From: an uncultured Collinsella sp.
GTDB lineage: Bacteria > Actinomycetota > Coriobacteriia > Coriobacteriales > Coriobacteriaceae
NCBI GenBank assembly: GCA_902496115.1
Contig: CABUZK010000011.1
Coordinates: forward strand, 1-45,604
Length of the DNA: 45,604 nt
Reading direction: 5' to 3'
Shown in pieces: positions 25,616 to 32,286 of the stretch. Both the position numbers and the translations under genes were made by a program. Numbering within the stretch: position 1 is the first letter of the stretch; each line of letters opens with the position of its first letter. The notes under the pieces were generated by a model, which was given only the letters and a program-made list of their open reading frames with translations, was not told where the DNA came from and did no database searches.

Positions 25616-26200
25616 CTACTCACCTCCCAGCGGCGCGGAGCCCACGTGGGAACCCGGCGCGACGTCGTTAATCTCGACGGCGGTGTGGCCGTCGACTTCC
25701 TTCATATATAGGTGCACGTTCTCCTCATGCGACGAGGGAACGTTCTTGCCGACAAAGTCCGGCGAGATGGGGAGTTCGCGGTGACCACGGTCAACGAGAA
25801 CTGCAAGCTCGATGCGACTCGGACGGCCCAGATCCATGACGGCGTCGAGGGCGGCGCGAATGGTACGGCCCGTGTACAGGATGTCGTCCACCAGCACGAC
25901 GCGCTTGCCGTCGACGCTGAAGGGAATGTTGGTGGCGTGGATCGCGGGAGCGAAATTGGTAGCGTAGTCATCGCGGTAGAAGCTGATGTCGAGGCTACCG
26001 AGCGGAACGTCGACGCCCTCGATCTCTTTGATCTCCTCGGCGAGCTTCTTTGCCAGAAGGTCGCCGCGCGTGACGATGCCGACCAGAGCGAGGTCTTCAC
26101 AGCCCTCGTTGCGCTCGAGAATCTCGTGCGCGATGCGGGTCATTGCTCGATTGACGGCGGTCTCGTCCATGATGACCGCCTTGGGGGAAGTCGTGCCCAT
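25616..26200 (-). CDS. pyrR: Pyrimidine operon regulator PyrR
   Basis: PyrR (194 residues) is a PRPP-binding protein of the phosphoribosyltransferase fold. It senses UMP/UTP against PRPP and binds pyr mRNA; many members also have uracil phosphoribosyltransferase activity. The PRPP loop VVLVDDILYTGRT is intact, as are GIVTRGDLLAKKL and the VDRGHRELPI segment. ATG 26200 follows AAGGAG at good spacing. It leads the operon pyrR-pyrB-pyrC-pyrK-pyrD-pyrF; carAB is not in this window. A structured leader lies directly upstream. Confidence 0.96.
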   Translation of the reverse strand: MGTTSPKAVIMDETAVNRAMTRIAHEILERNEGCEDLALVGIVTRGDLLAKKLAEEIKEIEGVDVPLGSLDISFYRDDYATNFAPAIHATNIPFSVDGKRVVLVDDILYTGRTIRAALDAVMDLGRPSRIELAVLVDRGHRELPISPDFVGKNVPSSHEENVHLYMKEVDGHTAVEINDVAPGSHVGSAPLGGE

Positions 26201-26221
26201 CGATCTCCTTCCTCACATGTC

Positions 26222-26335
26222 TTGACTGCTGACACAGTCAAAAAAATAGATGCCCGACCGCTCAAAGCGGACCAGACACCCACAGGAAGGGCTGCTCTTT
26301 GGCAGCTATATAATTCCATGTGGGTATCTCGTACC
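26222..26335 (-). promoter_or_regulatory. Structured 5' leader of the pyr operon (candidate PyrR attenuator)
   Basis: Reading the minus strand: GGGTA and TACCC can form a first hairpin. Alternatively ACCCACA and TGTGGGT (26319-26325 with 26278-26284) form a stem enclosing GCTGC-CAAAGA-GCAGC. A weaker stem around CCGC-TTTGA-GCGG then precedes a seven-T run (26240-26246), and TTGACTG/CAGTCAA follows just before the ribosome site. Overlapping pairings plus a T run suit attenuation. CCAAAGAG in the inner loop resembles the known PyrR target core CCAGAGAG, but the match is incomplete. Confidence 0.55.
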
Positions 26336-26591
26336 CCTTTAATGGTCAAGGGATAGTGTAGCCAACCTCGAGCTTAATTGCGAGCATAAATACAAAGCAA
26401 TCCATAAACGGAGTCCAACGCTCCATAAACCTATATATATTTGTGGGACGAGCTTGAAAACGTACACACGAGCTGGCATAATCCCCTCTGCTGCACGCAA
26501 ATCGGATCTACGTCCAGGGCCGTAGCGTGAGCACTATCGCCAAAAGAGAAATATCTCTGTGTAGATTACGCACAGGGAGCTGCTTCTGTGC
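26336..26591. other. Divergent intergenic region between pyrR and rpmB
   Basis: The 451 bases between pyrR and rpmB hold no gene I can support. The left part is the pyr leader and the right end the rpmB promoter. The AT-rich middle, with TATATATA near 26432-26440, probably holds the pyr promoter on the minus strand, but no convincing pair of hexamers is visible. An in-frame reading from 26527 lacks any family resemblance and is not called. Confidence 0.5.
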
Positions 26592-26597
26592 TATAGT
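26589..26597 (+). promoter_or_regulatory. rpmB: Extended -10 promoter of rpmB
   Basis: TGC-TATAGT gives an extended -10 about 55 bases upstream of the rpmB start. No good -35 is seen at 17 bases. Confidence 0.55.
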
Positions 26598-26651
26598 TCA
26601 GGATTGTTTGTTAACGCGACATGTTCGTTTGTCGCCCAAGGAGGGTCAGTT

Positions 26652-26840
26652 ATGTCCAAAGTTTGCGAAGTTTGCGGTAAGCACCCCGTTGCCGGTCGCT
26701 CCATCAGCCACTCTCACCGCGTCACCAACCGTAAGTTCCGCCCCAACATCCAGCGCGTCTACGTCGTCGTCGACGGTCACCGTCGCAAGATGAACGTTTG
26801 CTCCACCTGCCTTAAGTCCGGCAAGGTTGCGCGCTCCTAA
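26652..26840 (+). CDS. rpmB: Ribosomal protein L28 (zinc-binding form)
   Basis: A 62-residue protein of the large subunit. The start ATG 26652 (MSKVCEVCGKHPVAGRS) has AAGGAGG eight bases upstream. Two Cys pairs, CEVC and CSTC, form the zinc ribbon of the C+ paralogue type. The central SHSHRVTNRKFRPNIQ stretch is diagnostic. It is a single-gene unit ending in a strong terminator, and the first plus-strand gene after a long minus-strand block. Confidence 0.97.
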   Translation: MSKVCEVCGKHPVAGRSISHSHRVTNRKFRPNIQRVYVVVDGHRRKMNVCSTCLKSGKVARS

Positions 26841-26908
26841 ATAAGGTCTTACAAACAAGTACCTCGGACTCTCCGGGTCAAAGACCTCGCGTTCACATAG
26901 AACTTACC

Positions 26909-26941
26909 AAAGGCGCCCTCCCCTACGGAGGGCGCCTTTTT
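26909..26941 (+). terminator. Strong intrinsic terminator after rpmB
   Basis: AAGGCGCCCTCC and GGAGGGCGCCTT form a perfect 12-bp stem with a 5-base loop followed by TTTTTG. Confidence 0.9.
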
Positions 26942-26944
26942 GTG

Positions 26945-27002
26945 CTCATTGGGGACAGACTTACATGAGTGAAAGCACTCATGTAAGTCTGTCCCCAATG
27001 AG
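26945..27002. repeat. Perfect 27-bp palindrome with 4-base loop
   Basis: The arms 26945-26971 and 26976-27002 are exact reverse complements, separated by AAAG. The arms begin CTCATTGGGGACAGAC and end CATGAGTG. There is no T tract on either side, so it is not a normal terminator, and one already stands just upstream. The GGGGACAGAC / GTCTGTCCCC words recall REP-like palindromes linked to RAYT transposases, which is an inference. No transposase of that type is in the window. Confidence 0.85.
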
Positions 27003-27033
27003 CGGGGCGATGCGCAGGGCAGATAGATTTAGT

Positions 27034-27063
27034 TAAAACGGTTCATTTGATTGAAGCGTTTTA
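27034..27063. promoter_or_regulatory. Dyad upstream of adhE (candidate operator)
   Basis: TAAAACGGTTCA and TGAAGCGTTTTA are inverted repeats matching at 11 of 12 positions around a 6-base spacer. It lies about 45 bases upstream of the adhE -10. It does not match the Rex consensus TTGTGAA-N4-TTCACAA closely. The protein that would bind it is unknown. Confidence 0.45.
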
Positions 27064-27106
27064 GTTTGTCTTTTACGGGAATCTGCCCGTTCACCGAATT
27101 ATTTCT

Positions 27107-27115
27107 TGCTATCAT
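27107..27115 (+). promoter_or_regulatory. adhE: Extended -10 promoter of adhE
   Basis: TGC-TATCAT lies about 40 bases upstream of the adhE start. The -35 is weak. The rest of the 315-base gap between rpmB and adhE holds the rpmB terminator, the palindrome and the dyad. Confidence 0.6.
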
Positions 27116-27155
27116 GCATCTTGTAGGGTAAATCTCCGATCGCAAGGAGACACAA

Positions 27156-29804
27156 ATGGTGAAAAAGTCACCGGAAAACACTACTCCCGCCATCGTGGAC
27201 AACGTGGAGGCGCTTGAGGCCAAACTCAAATCTATGCGTGAGGCCCAGGCTAAATTCGCTGAGTACACTCAGGAGCAGGTAGACAAGATCTTCTACGAGG
27301 CTGCTATGGCCGCCAACAAGGCTCGTATTCCTTTGGCCAAGCTCGCCATCGAGGAGACCGGCCGTGGCGTTCTCGAGGACAAGGTCATCAAGAACCACTA
27401 CGCCGCTGAGTACATCTACAACGCTTACAAGAACACCAAGACCTGCGGTGTCATCGAGCGCGACGACGCTTACGGCATCACCAAGGTCGCCGAGCCGATC
27501 GGTATCGTTGGCGCTGTCATCCCGACCACCAACCCGACCTCCACGGCCATCTTCAAGACGCTCATCTGCCTGAAGACCCGTAACGCCATCATCATCTCCC
27601 CGCACCCGGCAGCCGCCAAGTGCACCATCGCCGCCGCCAAGCTCGTTCTCGACGCAGCTGTCAAGGCCGGTGCTCCTGAGGGCATCATCGGCTGGGTCGA
27701 CAAGCCGTCCATCGAGCTGACCAACATGGTCATGCGCGACGTCGACATCATTCTCGCAACCGGTGGCCCGGGCATGGTCAAGGCTGCTTACTCCTCCGGT
27801 AAGCCCGCACTCGGCGTCGGCGCCGGCAACACCCCGGTCATCATCGACGATACCGCGGACATCAAGCTCGCCGTCAACTCCATCATCCACTCCAAGACCT
27901 TCGACAACGGCATGATCTGCGCTTCCGAGCAGTCCGTGACCGTCATCGACACCATCTATGACCAGGTCAAGGCCGAGTTCCAGAAGCGCGGCTGCTACTT
28001 CGTCAAGCAGGGTGCCGAGATGGAGGCCCTGCGTGCCGCCATGTTCAAGAACGGCGCTCTCGATCACCGCATCCCCGGCATGGCTGCCGCCAAGATCGCC
28101 GAGCTCGCCGGCATCGAGGTTCCCGCCAAGACCAAGATCCTGATCGCCGAGGTCACCTCCACCGATCCCGAGAAGGAAGAGTTCTCCCACGAGAAGCTCT
28201 CCCCGGTCCTCGCTATGTATCACGCCAAGGACTTCCAGGAGGCCGTTGACAAGGCAGAGCACCTCGTCCTCGCAGGTGGCCCGGGCCACACCGCCTCTCT
28301 CTACGTGCACCCGGCACAGAGCGAGAAGATCGCTAAGTTCCAGCACGTCATGAAGGCCTGCCGCATCGTCATCAACACCCCGTCCTCGCACGGCGGCATC
28401 GGTGACCTCTACAACTTCGGCATGAAGCCGTCTCTAACCCTGGGCTGCGGCTCCTGGGGTGGCAACTCCGTCTCCGAGAACGTTGGGGTGAAGCACTTGA
28501 TCAACGTCAAGACCGTGGCAGAGCGCCGCGAGAACATGCTGTGGTTCCGCGCACCCGAGAAGGTCTACTTCAAGAAGGGCTGCACGCCCGTCGCACTCGA
28601 CGAGCTCGGCACCGTAATGGGCAAGAAGCGCGCCTTCATCGTTACCGACCAGTTCCTCTTCAAGAATGGCAACACGCGTGCCATCGAGGCCAAGCTCGAT
28701 GAGATGGGCATCGCTCACGACTGCTTCTACGACGTTGAGCCCGATCCCTCCCTGCAGTGCGCACGTCGCGGCGCCAAGCAGATGACGCTCTTCGAGCCGG
28801 ATGTCATCATCGCCGTTGGCGGCGGTTCCGCAATGGACGCCGGCAAGATTATGTGGATGATGTACGAGCACCCCGAGGCGAACTTCGAGGACATGGCCAT
28901 GGACTTCATGGACATCCGCAAGCGTATCTTCACCTTCCCCGAGATGGGCAAGAAGGCTTACTTCGTCGCCGTCCCGACCTCTTCGGGCACTGGCTCCGAG
29001 TGCACGCCGTTCGCCATCATCACCGACAAGGAGACCGGCATCAAGTGGCCGCTCGCCGACTACGCGCTGCTCCCCAACATGGCAATCGTCGACGCTGACA
29101 ACTGCATGACCGCCCCGAAGGGCCTCACCGCAGCTTCCGGTATTGACGTCATGACCCACGCCATCGAGTCCTACGTCTCCATCATGGCTTCCGATTACAC
29201 CAAGGGCCTCTCCGAGCGCGCCGCAAAGCTCGTCTTCGAGAACCTCCCGAGCTCCTTCACCAACGGTGCCAAGGATCCGCACGCTCGCGAGGAGATGCAC
29301 AACGCATCCTGCATGGCCGGTATGGCATTCGGTAACGCCTTCCTGGGCCTCAACCACTCCATGGCCCACAAGCTCGGCGCTTTCCACCATCTGCCCCACG
29401 GCCTCGCAAACGCAGTCATCCTGACCCGCGTCATGCGTTACAACGCCGCCGAGGCTCCTGTCAAGATGGGAACCTTCTCTCAGTATCCTTACCCCAACGC
29501 GCTGCACAACTACGCCGAGATGGCTCGTTACTGCGGCATCGACGGCAAGGACGACCGTGAGGTCTTCGAGAACTTCATCACCAAGCTCACCGAGCTCTGC
29601 GACTTCATCGGTGTCAAGCACACCATCGCTGAGTACGGCGTTGACGAGAAGTACTTCCTCGACACCCTCGACGAGATGACCGAGCAGGCATTCAACGACC
29701 AGTGCACCGGCGCTAACCCCCGTTACCCGCTGATGAGCGAGATCAAGGAGCTCTACCTTGACGCCTACTACGGCCGCGAGCCTCAGGACTACGCCGTCTG
29801 CTAG
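27156..29804 (+). CDS. adhE: Bifunctional aldehyde-alcohol dehydrogenase AdhE
   Basis: An 882-residue fusion that reduces acetyl-CoA to acetaldehyde and then to ethanol, regenerating NAD+ in fermentation. The N-terminal half is a CoA-acylating aldehyde dehydrogenase with the catalytic cysteine near residue 255 (GMICASEQSV). The C-terminal half is an iron-dependent alcohol dehydrogenase with the NAD-binding AVGGGSAMDAGK near 550 and iron-ligand histidines in NHSMAHKLGAFHHLPHG near 730-750. Both halves look intact and the length is standard, so spirosome assembly is likely. ATG 27156 follows AAGGAG. The codons are strongly C-ending, as expected for a highly expressed gene. It stands alone between its promoter and a hairpin. 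Confidence 0.98.
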   Translation: MVKKSPENTTPAIVDNVEALEAKLKSMREAQAKFAEYTQEQVDKIFYEAAMAANKARIPLAKLAIEETGRGVLEDKVIKNHYAAEYIYNAYKNTKTCGVIERDDAYGITKVAEPIGIVGAVIPTTNPTSTAIFKTLICLKTRNAIIISPHPAAAKCTIAAAKLVLDAAVKAGAPEGIIGWVDKPSIELTNMVMRDVDIILATGGPGMVKAAYSSGKPALGVGAGNTPVIIDDTADIKLAVNSIIHSKTFDNGMICASEQSVTVIDTIYDQVKAEFQKRGCYFVKQGAEMEALRAAMFKNGALDHRIPGMAAAKIAELAGIEVPAKTKILIAEVTSTDPEKEEFSHEKLSPVLAMYHAKDFQEAVDKAEHLVLAGGPGHTASLYVHPAQSEKIAKFQHVMKACRIVINTPSSHGGIGDLYNFGMKPSLTLGCGSWGGNSVSENVGVKHLINVKTVAERRENMLWFRAPEKVYFKKGCTPVALDELGTVMGKKRAFIVTDQFLFKNGNTRAIEAKLDEMGIAHDCFYDVEPDPSLQCARRGAKQMTLFEPDVIIAVGGGSAMDAGKIMWMMYEHPEANFEDMAMDFMDIRKRIFTFPEMGKKAYFVAVPTSSGTGSECTPFAIITDKETGIKWPLADYALLPNMAIVDADNCMTAPKGLTAASGIDVMTHAIESYVSIMASDYTKGLSERAAKLVFENLPSSFTNGAKDPHAREEMHNASCMAGMAFGNAFLGLNHSMAHKLGAFHHLPHGLANAVILTRVMRYNAAEAPVKMGTFSQYPYPNALHNYAEMARYCGIDGKDDREVFENFITKLTELCDFIGVKHTIAEYGVDEKYFLDTLDEMTEQAFNDQCTGANPRYPLMSEIKELYLDAYYGREPQDYAVC

Positions 29805-29821
29805 TTTTAGCACGGTTTTTA

Positions 29822-29860
29822 ACGGCGGGGGTGCACGGGTGTTTCACACACCCCCGCCGT
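29822..29860 (+). terminator. Hairpin after adhE
   Basis: ACGGCGGGGGTG and CACCCCCGCCGT form a perfect 12-bp stem with a 15-base loop, 18 bases past the adhE stop. The T tract is poor (CGCTTCTATC), so it may act as an RNA-stabilising end or allow readthrough into the next gene. Confidence 0.6.
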
Positions 29861-29892
29861 CGCTTCTATCGCATCGTTGAAAGGATGCAACC

Positions 29893-30657
29893 ATGCTGCT
29901 ACCCGATTCCAAGACCGAGCTCGTCCGCCGTGGCAACAAGGTCGTTTACGACCTGGGCGACAAGATCGTCAAGGTCTTTAACGAGACCAAGCCCGTCTCC
30001 GACGTGTTCAACGAGGCTTTGAATCTTGCCCGCATCAATGAGTGCGGCATCCGCAGCCCCAAGGCTCTCGAGGTTTCCCAGCTCGAGAACGCCAACGGCT
30101 GGGCGCTCGTGACCGAGAAGGTTCCGGGCACTACCCTTGCCGAGAAGATGACTGCCGAGCCCCAGCGCTTTGGTGAGTACCTCGAGATGTTCGTCGACCT
30201 CCAGATCGAGATCCACGGCTACACCTCCCCGCTGCTTAACCGTCAGCGCGACAAGTTCGCCCGCATGATCGACAGCCTTGATCAGCTCAATGCCACCACG
30301 CGCTACAACCTTCAGGAGCGTCTGGACGGCATGACCAAGGAGTTCAAGGTCTGCCACGGCGACTTCAACCCCTCCAACGTCATCGTCGGCGACGACGGCC
30401 AGCTCTATGTGTGCGACTGGGCACACGCTACCCAGGGCTCCCCTGCTGCCGACGTTGCCACCACCTACCTGCTCTTTGCCCTCAACAGCAAGGACCAGGC
30501 CGAGGCCTACCTGGAGCTCTACTGCGACCGCGCCGACATGCCCATGCAGGTCGTGCGTCAGTGGACGAGCATCGTCGCCGCTTCCGAGCTCGCTCGTAAG
30601 CGCAACGTGAACGATGAGTTCCTGAAGAACTGGATCGACGTCGTCGATTATCAGTAA
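29893..30657 (+). CDS. Aminoglycoside-phosphotransferase-fold kinase, substrate unknown
   Basis: A 254-residue protein of the APH/choline-kinase fold. The catalytic loop CHGDFNPSNVIV is at about 153-164 (H155, D157, N160) and the metal-binding aspartate is D175 in VCDWAHA. An N-lobe with GNKVVYDLGDKIVKVFNE and a hinge-like WALVTEKVPGTTL precede them. All catalytic residues look present, so an active small-molecule kinase is likely. The substrate cannot be told; true aminoglycoside resistance is not indicated by context. Start ATG 29893 follows AAAGGA. It lies 88 bases after adhE with no visible promoter, so it may be read with adhE. Confidence 0.8.
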   Translation: MLLPDSKTELVRRGNKVVYDLGDKIVKVFNETKPVSDVFNEALNLARINECGIRSPKALEVSQLENANGWALVTEKVPGTTLAEKMTAEPQRFGEYLEMFVDLQIEIHGYTSPLLNRQRDKFARMIDSLDQLNATTRYNLQERLDGMTKEFKVCHGDFNPSNVIVGDDGQLYVCDWAHATQGSPAADVATTYLLFALNSKDQAEAYLELYCDRADMPMQVVRQWTSIVAASELARKRNVNDEFLKNWIDVVDYQ

Positions 30658-30693
30658 TATCTGAGCGATTTATTTCGCATCGGAGGCACAAAG

Positions 30694-30711
30694 AAAACCC
30701 CGCAGCTCATA
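30694..30711 (+). terminator. Left arm of a terminator split by the IS
   Basis: AAAACCCCGCAGCTCATA here is fully complementary (two G-U pairs) to TATGGGCTGTGGGGTTTT at 32160-32177, which is followed by TCTTTT. Joined, they make an intrinsic terminator for the kinase gene; the IS occupies the exact apex. Confidence 0.75.
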
Positions 30712-30750
30712 GTGAACTGCACCCCAAAACTTGGACGGCTTAAATAAAAG

Positions 30751-31660
30751 CTACGCCGCAAGGGACTGGCTCCGGAACTCCTCCGGGGTCAGTCCCTTCA
30801 GTTTAACCTGGCGCCTCCTCGTGTTCCAATGGACCACGAAGTCGTCGAGGTCCGCCTTGAAGGACTCGAAGTCCGGCCACGTCCTTCCGCGGAAGAACTC
30901 GTCCTTGATGTGGCCGAACACCTGCTCCGTCGCGCCGTTGTCGATGCAGTTGCCCTTCCGGGACATGCTCTGCACCACGCCGGCCTCCTCCAGCCGCCTG
31001 CACCAACCGGCCTGCTGGTACTGCCAGCCCATGTCCGAGTGCAGGATCGGCCTGGAGCCCTTGGGCTTCCTGGACACGAGCTGGTCGAGCAGCTCGTGCT
31101 GCTGGGCCATGTTGGGGTGCAGCGACGTGGACCAGGCGACGATCTCCTTGCTGCCGAAGTCGTAGACCGGCGCGAAGTAGGCCTTGCCCCAGGGCTGCTT
31201 GAACTCGGTGACGTCGGTGCACATCTTCTCCCACGGCCCGTCGGCGGCGAAGTCGCGCCCGATGACGTTCTCGAAGGTCTTTCCGACCTTGCCCCTGTAC
31301 GAGTTGTACCTGTGGTAGTCGGTCTCGCGGCGGATCCCGCAGCTGATGCCCATCTCGCGCATCATCTTCAGCACGGTCTTGCAGGCTATGCGCACGCCCC
31401 GCTCGGCGCGCAGGCACATGGCGATCTGCCTGTGGCCGCACCCGTTGGCGGTGCGCGAGAATATCTCGGCGGCGGCCTCCCAGAGCTCGGGCCTGGTGGG
31501 AGCCTTCGGGTGCGACAGCGCGTAGTAGTAGCTCGACCTCGCCAGGCCGGCGCACTCCAGCAGGCGCCCCAGCCCGTACCCCTCTTCGCGCAGGGCGCCC
31601 ACGGCCTCGACCTTCGCCCTGGTCAGAGTCCGTCCCTCTCGACCAGGGCACGCAATTTTT
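30751..31660 (-). CDS. IS3-family transposase OrfB (frameshift product)
   Basis: The catalytic part of the transposase, made by -1 frameshifting from orfA to give a ~454-residue OrfAB. It carries an HTH_21-type region (KAPTRPELWEAAAEIF) and the rve integrase core: first Asp in CTDVTEFKQPWG, second Asp in LHSDMGWQYQ and the Glu in DNGATEQVFGHIKDEF. All three catalytic acids are present. The C-terminus ends LKGLTPEEFRSQSLAA. No ATG of its own is visible near the beginning; its frame is entered at the slippery A run at 31656-31662. Coordinates for the start are therefore approximate. Confidence 0.88.
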
Positions 31661-32114
31661 TTAGGTAGGCCACCTCGGTCTCGAGCCTTCGGCAGCGCTC
31701 CTCGAGCTCCTGCTCGCGCGTGCGCGGCCTCGCCTTGGAACCGCTCGGCCGGCCCTTGGGCCTCGGGCGCAGGGCCTCCGCGCCGCCCCGGCGGTAGAGC
31801 GCGCACCACTTCTTGAGCGGCGACATCGACATTATGCCGAACGCCGCCATCGCCTCGGCCTTCGTCATGCCGCCGTCGACCACGGCGGAGGCTGCGGCGA
31901 CCTTCTGCTCGTATGTGTACCTGGCCTGCTTGCCGTCCATGGATAGCAGCACCTCGCTTCCGAACGACCGGTATACGTAGAGCCATTGTCTCACGGTGTC
32001 GCGCGGGACCGACAGCGCCTTCGCCGCCGACTCGGAGCCGTGGCCTCGCTCGAAGAGCCCGATCGCCGCCTTCCTGGCCTCGATGTCGTGCTTCACCCTC
32101 AAGTCGACACGCAT
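31623..32114 (-). CDS. IS3-family transposase OrfA
   Basis: A 163-residue DNA-binding protein. Two helix-turn-helix regions are visible (SAAKALSVPRDTVRQWLYVYR near 28-48 and MTKAEAMAAFGIMSMSPLKKW near 80-100), followed by a basic stretch and a leucine-zipper-like coiled coil (REQELEERCRRLETEVAYLKKL). ATG 32114 has GGGAGG eight bases upstream. Its stop at 31623 lies beyond the orfB frame entry, so the two frames overlap by about 35 bases with AAAAAAA in the overlap. Confidence 0.88.
   Translation of the reverse strand: MRVDLRVKHDIEARKAAIGLFERGHGSESAAKALSVPRDTVRQWLYVYRSFGSEVLLSMDGKQARYTYEQKVAAASAVVDGGMTKAEAMAAFGIMSMSPLKKWCALYRRGGAEALRPRPKGRPSGSKARPRTREQELEERCRRLETEVAYLKKLRALVERDGL
31656..31662 (-). 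other. Programmed -1 frameshift site of the IS
   Basis: Seven A on the minus strand, read CTA AAA AAA T in the orfA frame and CCT AAA AAA ATT in the orfB frame. This is a standard A-AAA-AAA slippery site of IS3 elements. Confidence 0.8.
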
Positions 32115-32159
32115 AAAAAGCCTCCCATTTCTCATGTCCAAGAAATGGGAGGCAGTTCA

Positions 32160-32183
32160 TATGGGCTGTGGGGTTTTTCTTTT
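32160..32183 (+). terminator. Right arm and T tract of the terminator split by the IS
   Basis: TATGGGCTGTGGGGTTTT followed by TCTTTT. It is the partner of the arm at 30694-30711, now 1.4 kb away. Confidence 0.7.
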
Positions 32184-32200
32184 AGCGATTGAGCACGACG

Positions 32201-32260
32201 GCAAGATAAAAGGGCGGCCTCGCATCTCCCCAATCTGGAGAAATGCGAGGTCGTCCCGCA
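32201..32260 (-). terminator. Intrinsic terminator after proS
   Basis: CCTCGCAT and ATGCGAGG with flanking GGGCGG/CGTCCC form a long interrupted stem; the minus-strand side ends with CTTTTATCTT. It lies just past the proS stop and faces the plus-strand kinase terminator. Confidence 0.7.
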
Positions 32261-32286
32261 TATCGAACTACAAGCGAAATCGTAGA

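Larger units (their letters stand above)
30713..32159 (-). mobile_element. IS3-family insertion sequence, IS150-like, 1447 bp, intact
   Basis: The ends are 24-bp imperfect inverted repeats, 30713-30736 and 32136-32159, both starting TGAACTGC and matching at 19 of 24 positions. Inside are orfA and orfB on the minus strand in two frames, joined by a seven-A slippery site. Length and organisation fit the IS150 group of IS3. The DDE residues are intact, so the element looks functional. The expected 3-bp target duplication is not clean: TAG on the left and TAT on the right. The element splits a terminator hairpin at its centre. Confidence 0.92.

Noticed and set aside
26527..26793. Possible small gene upstream of and overlapping rpmB in another frame
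   Set aside because: It overlaps rpmB, has no ribosome site and no family resemblance.
18148..27049. 14-base word AAACGGTTCATTTG shared by the comEA upstream region (minus strand) and the adhE upstream dyad
   Set aside because: Chance matches of this length are expected in a window of 45 kb on two strands, and only half of the adhE dyad is present near comEA.
28434..29813. 459-codon open frame on the minus strand opposite adhE
   Set aside because: Antisense of the strongly biased adhE codons; composition is Val/Leu/Gly/Asp repeats with no motif.
30705..32165. Target-site duplication for the IS
   Set aside because: The three bases at each side are TAG and TAT, which are not identical, so no clean duplication can be claimed.
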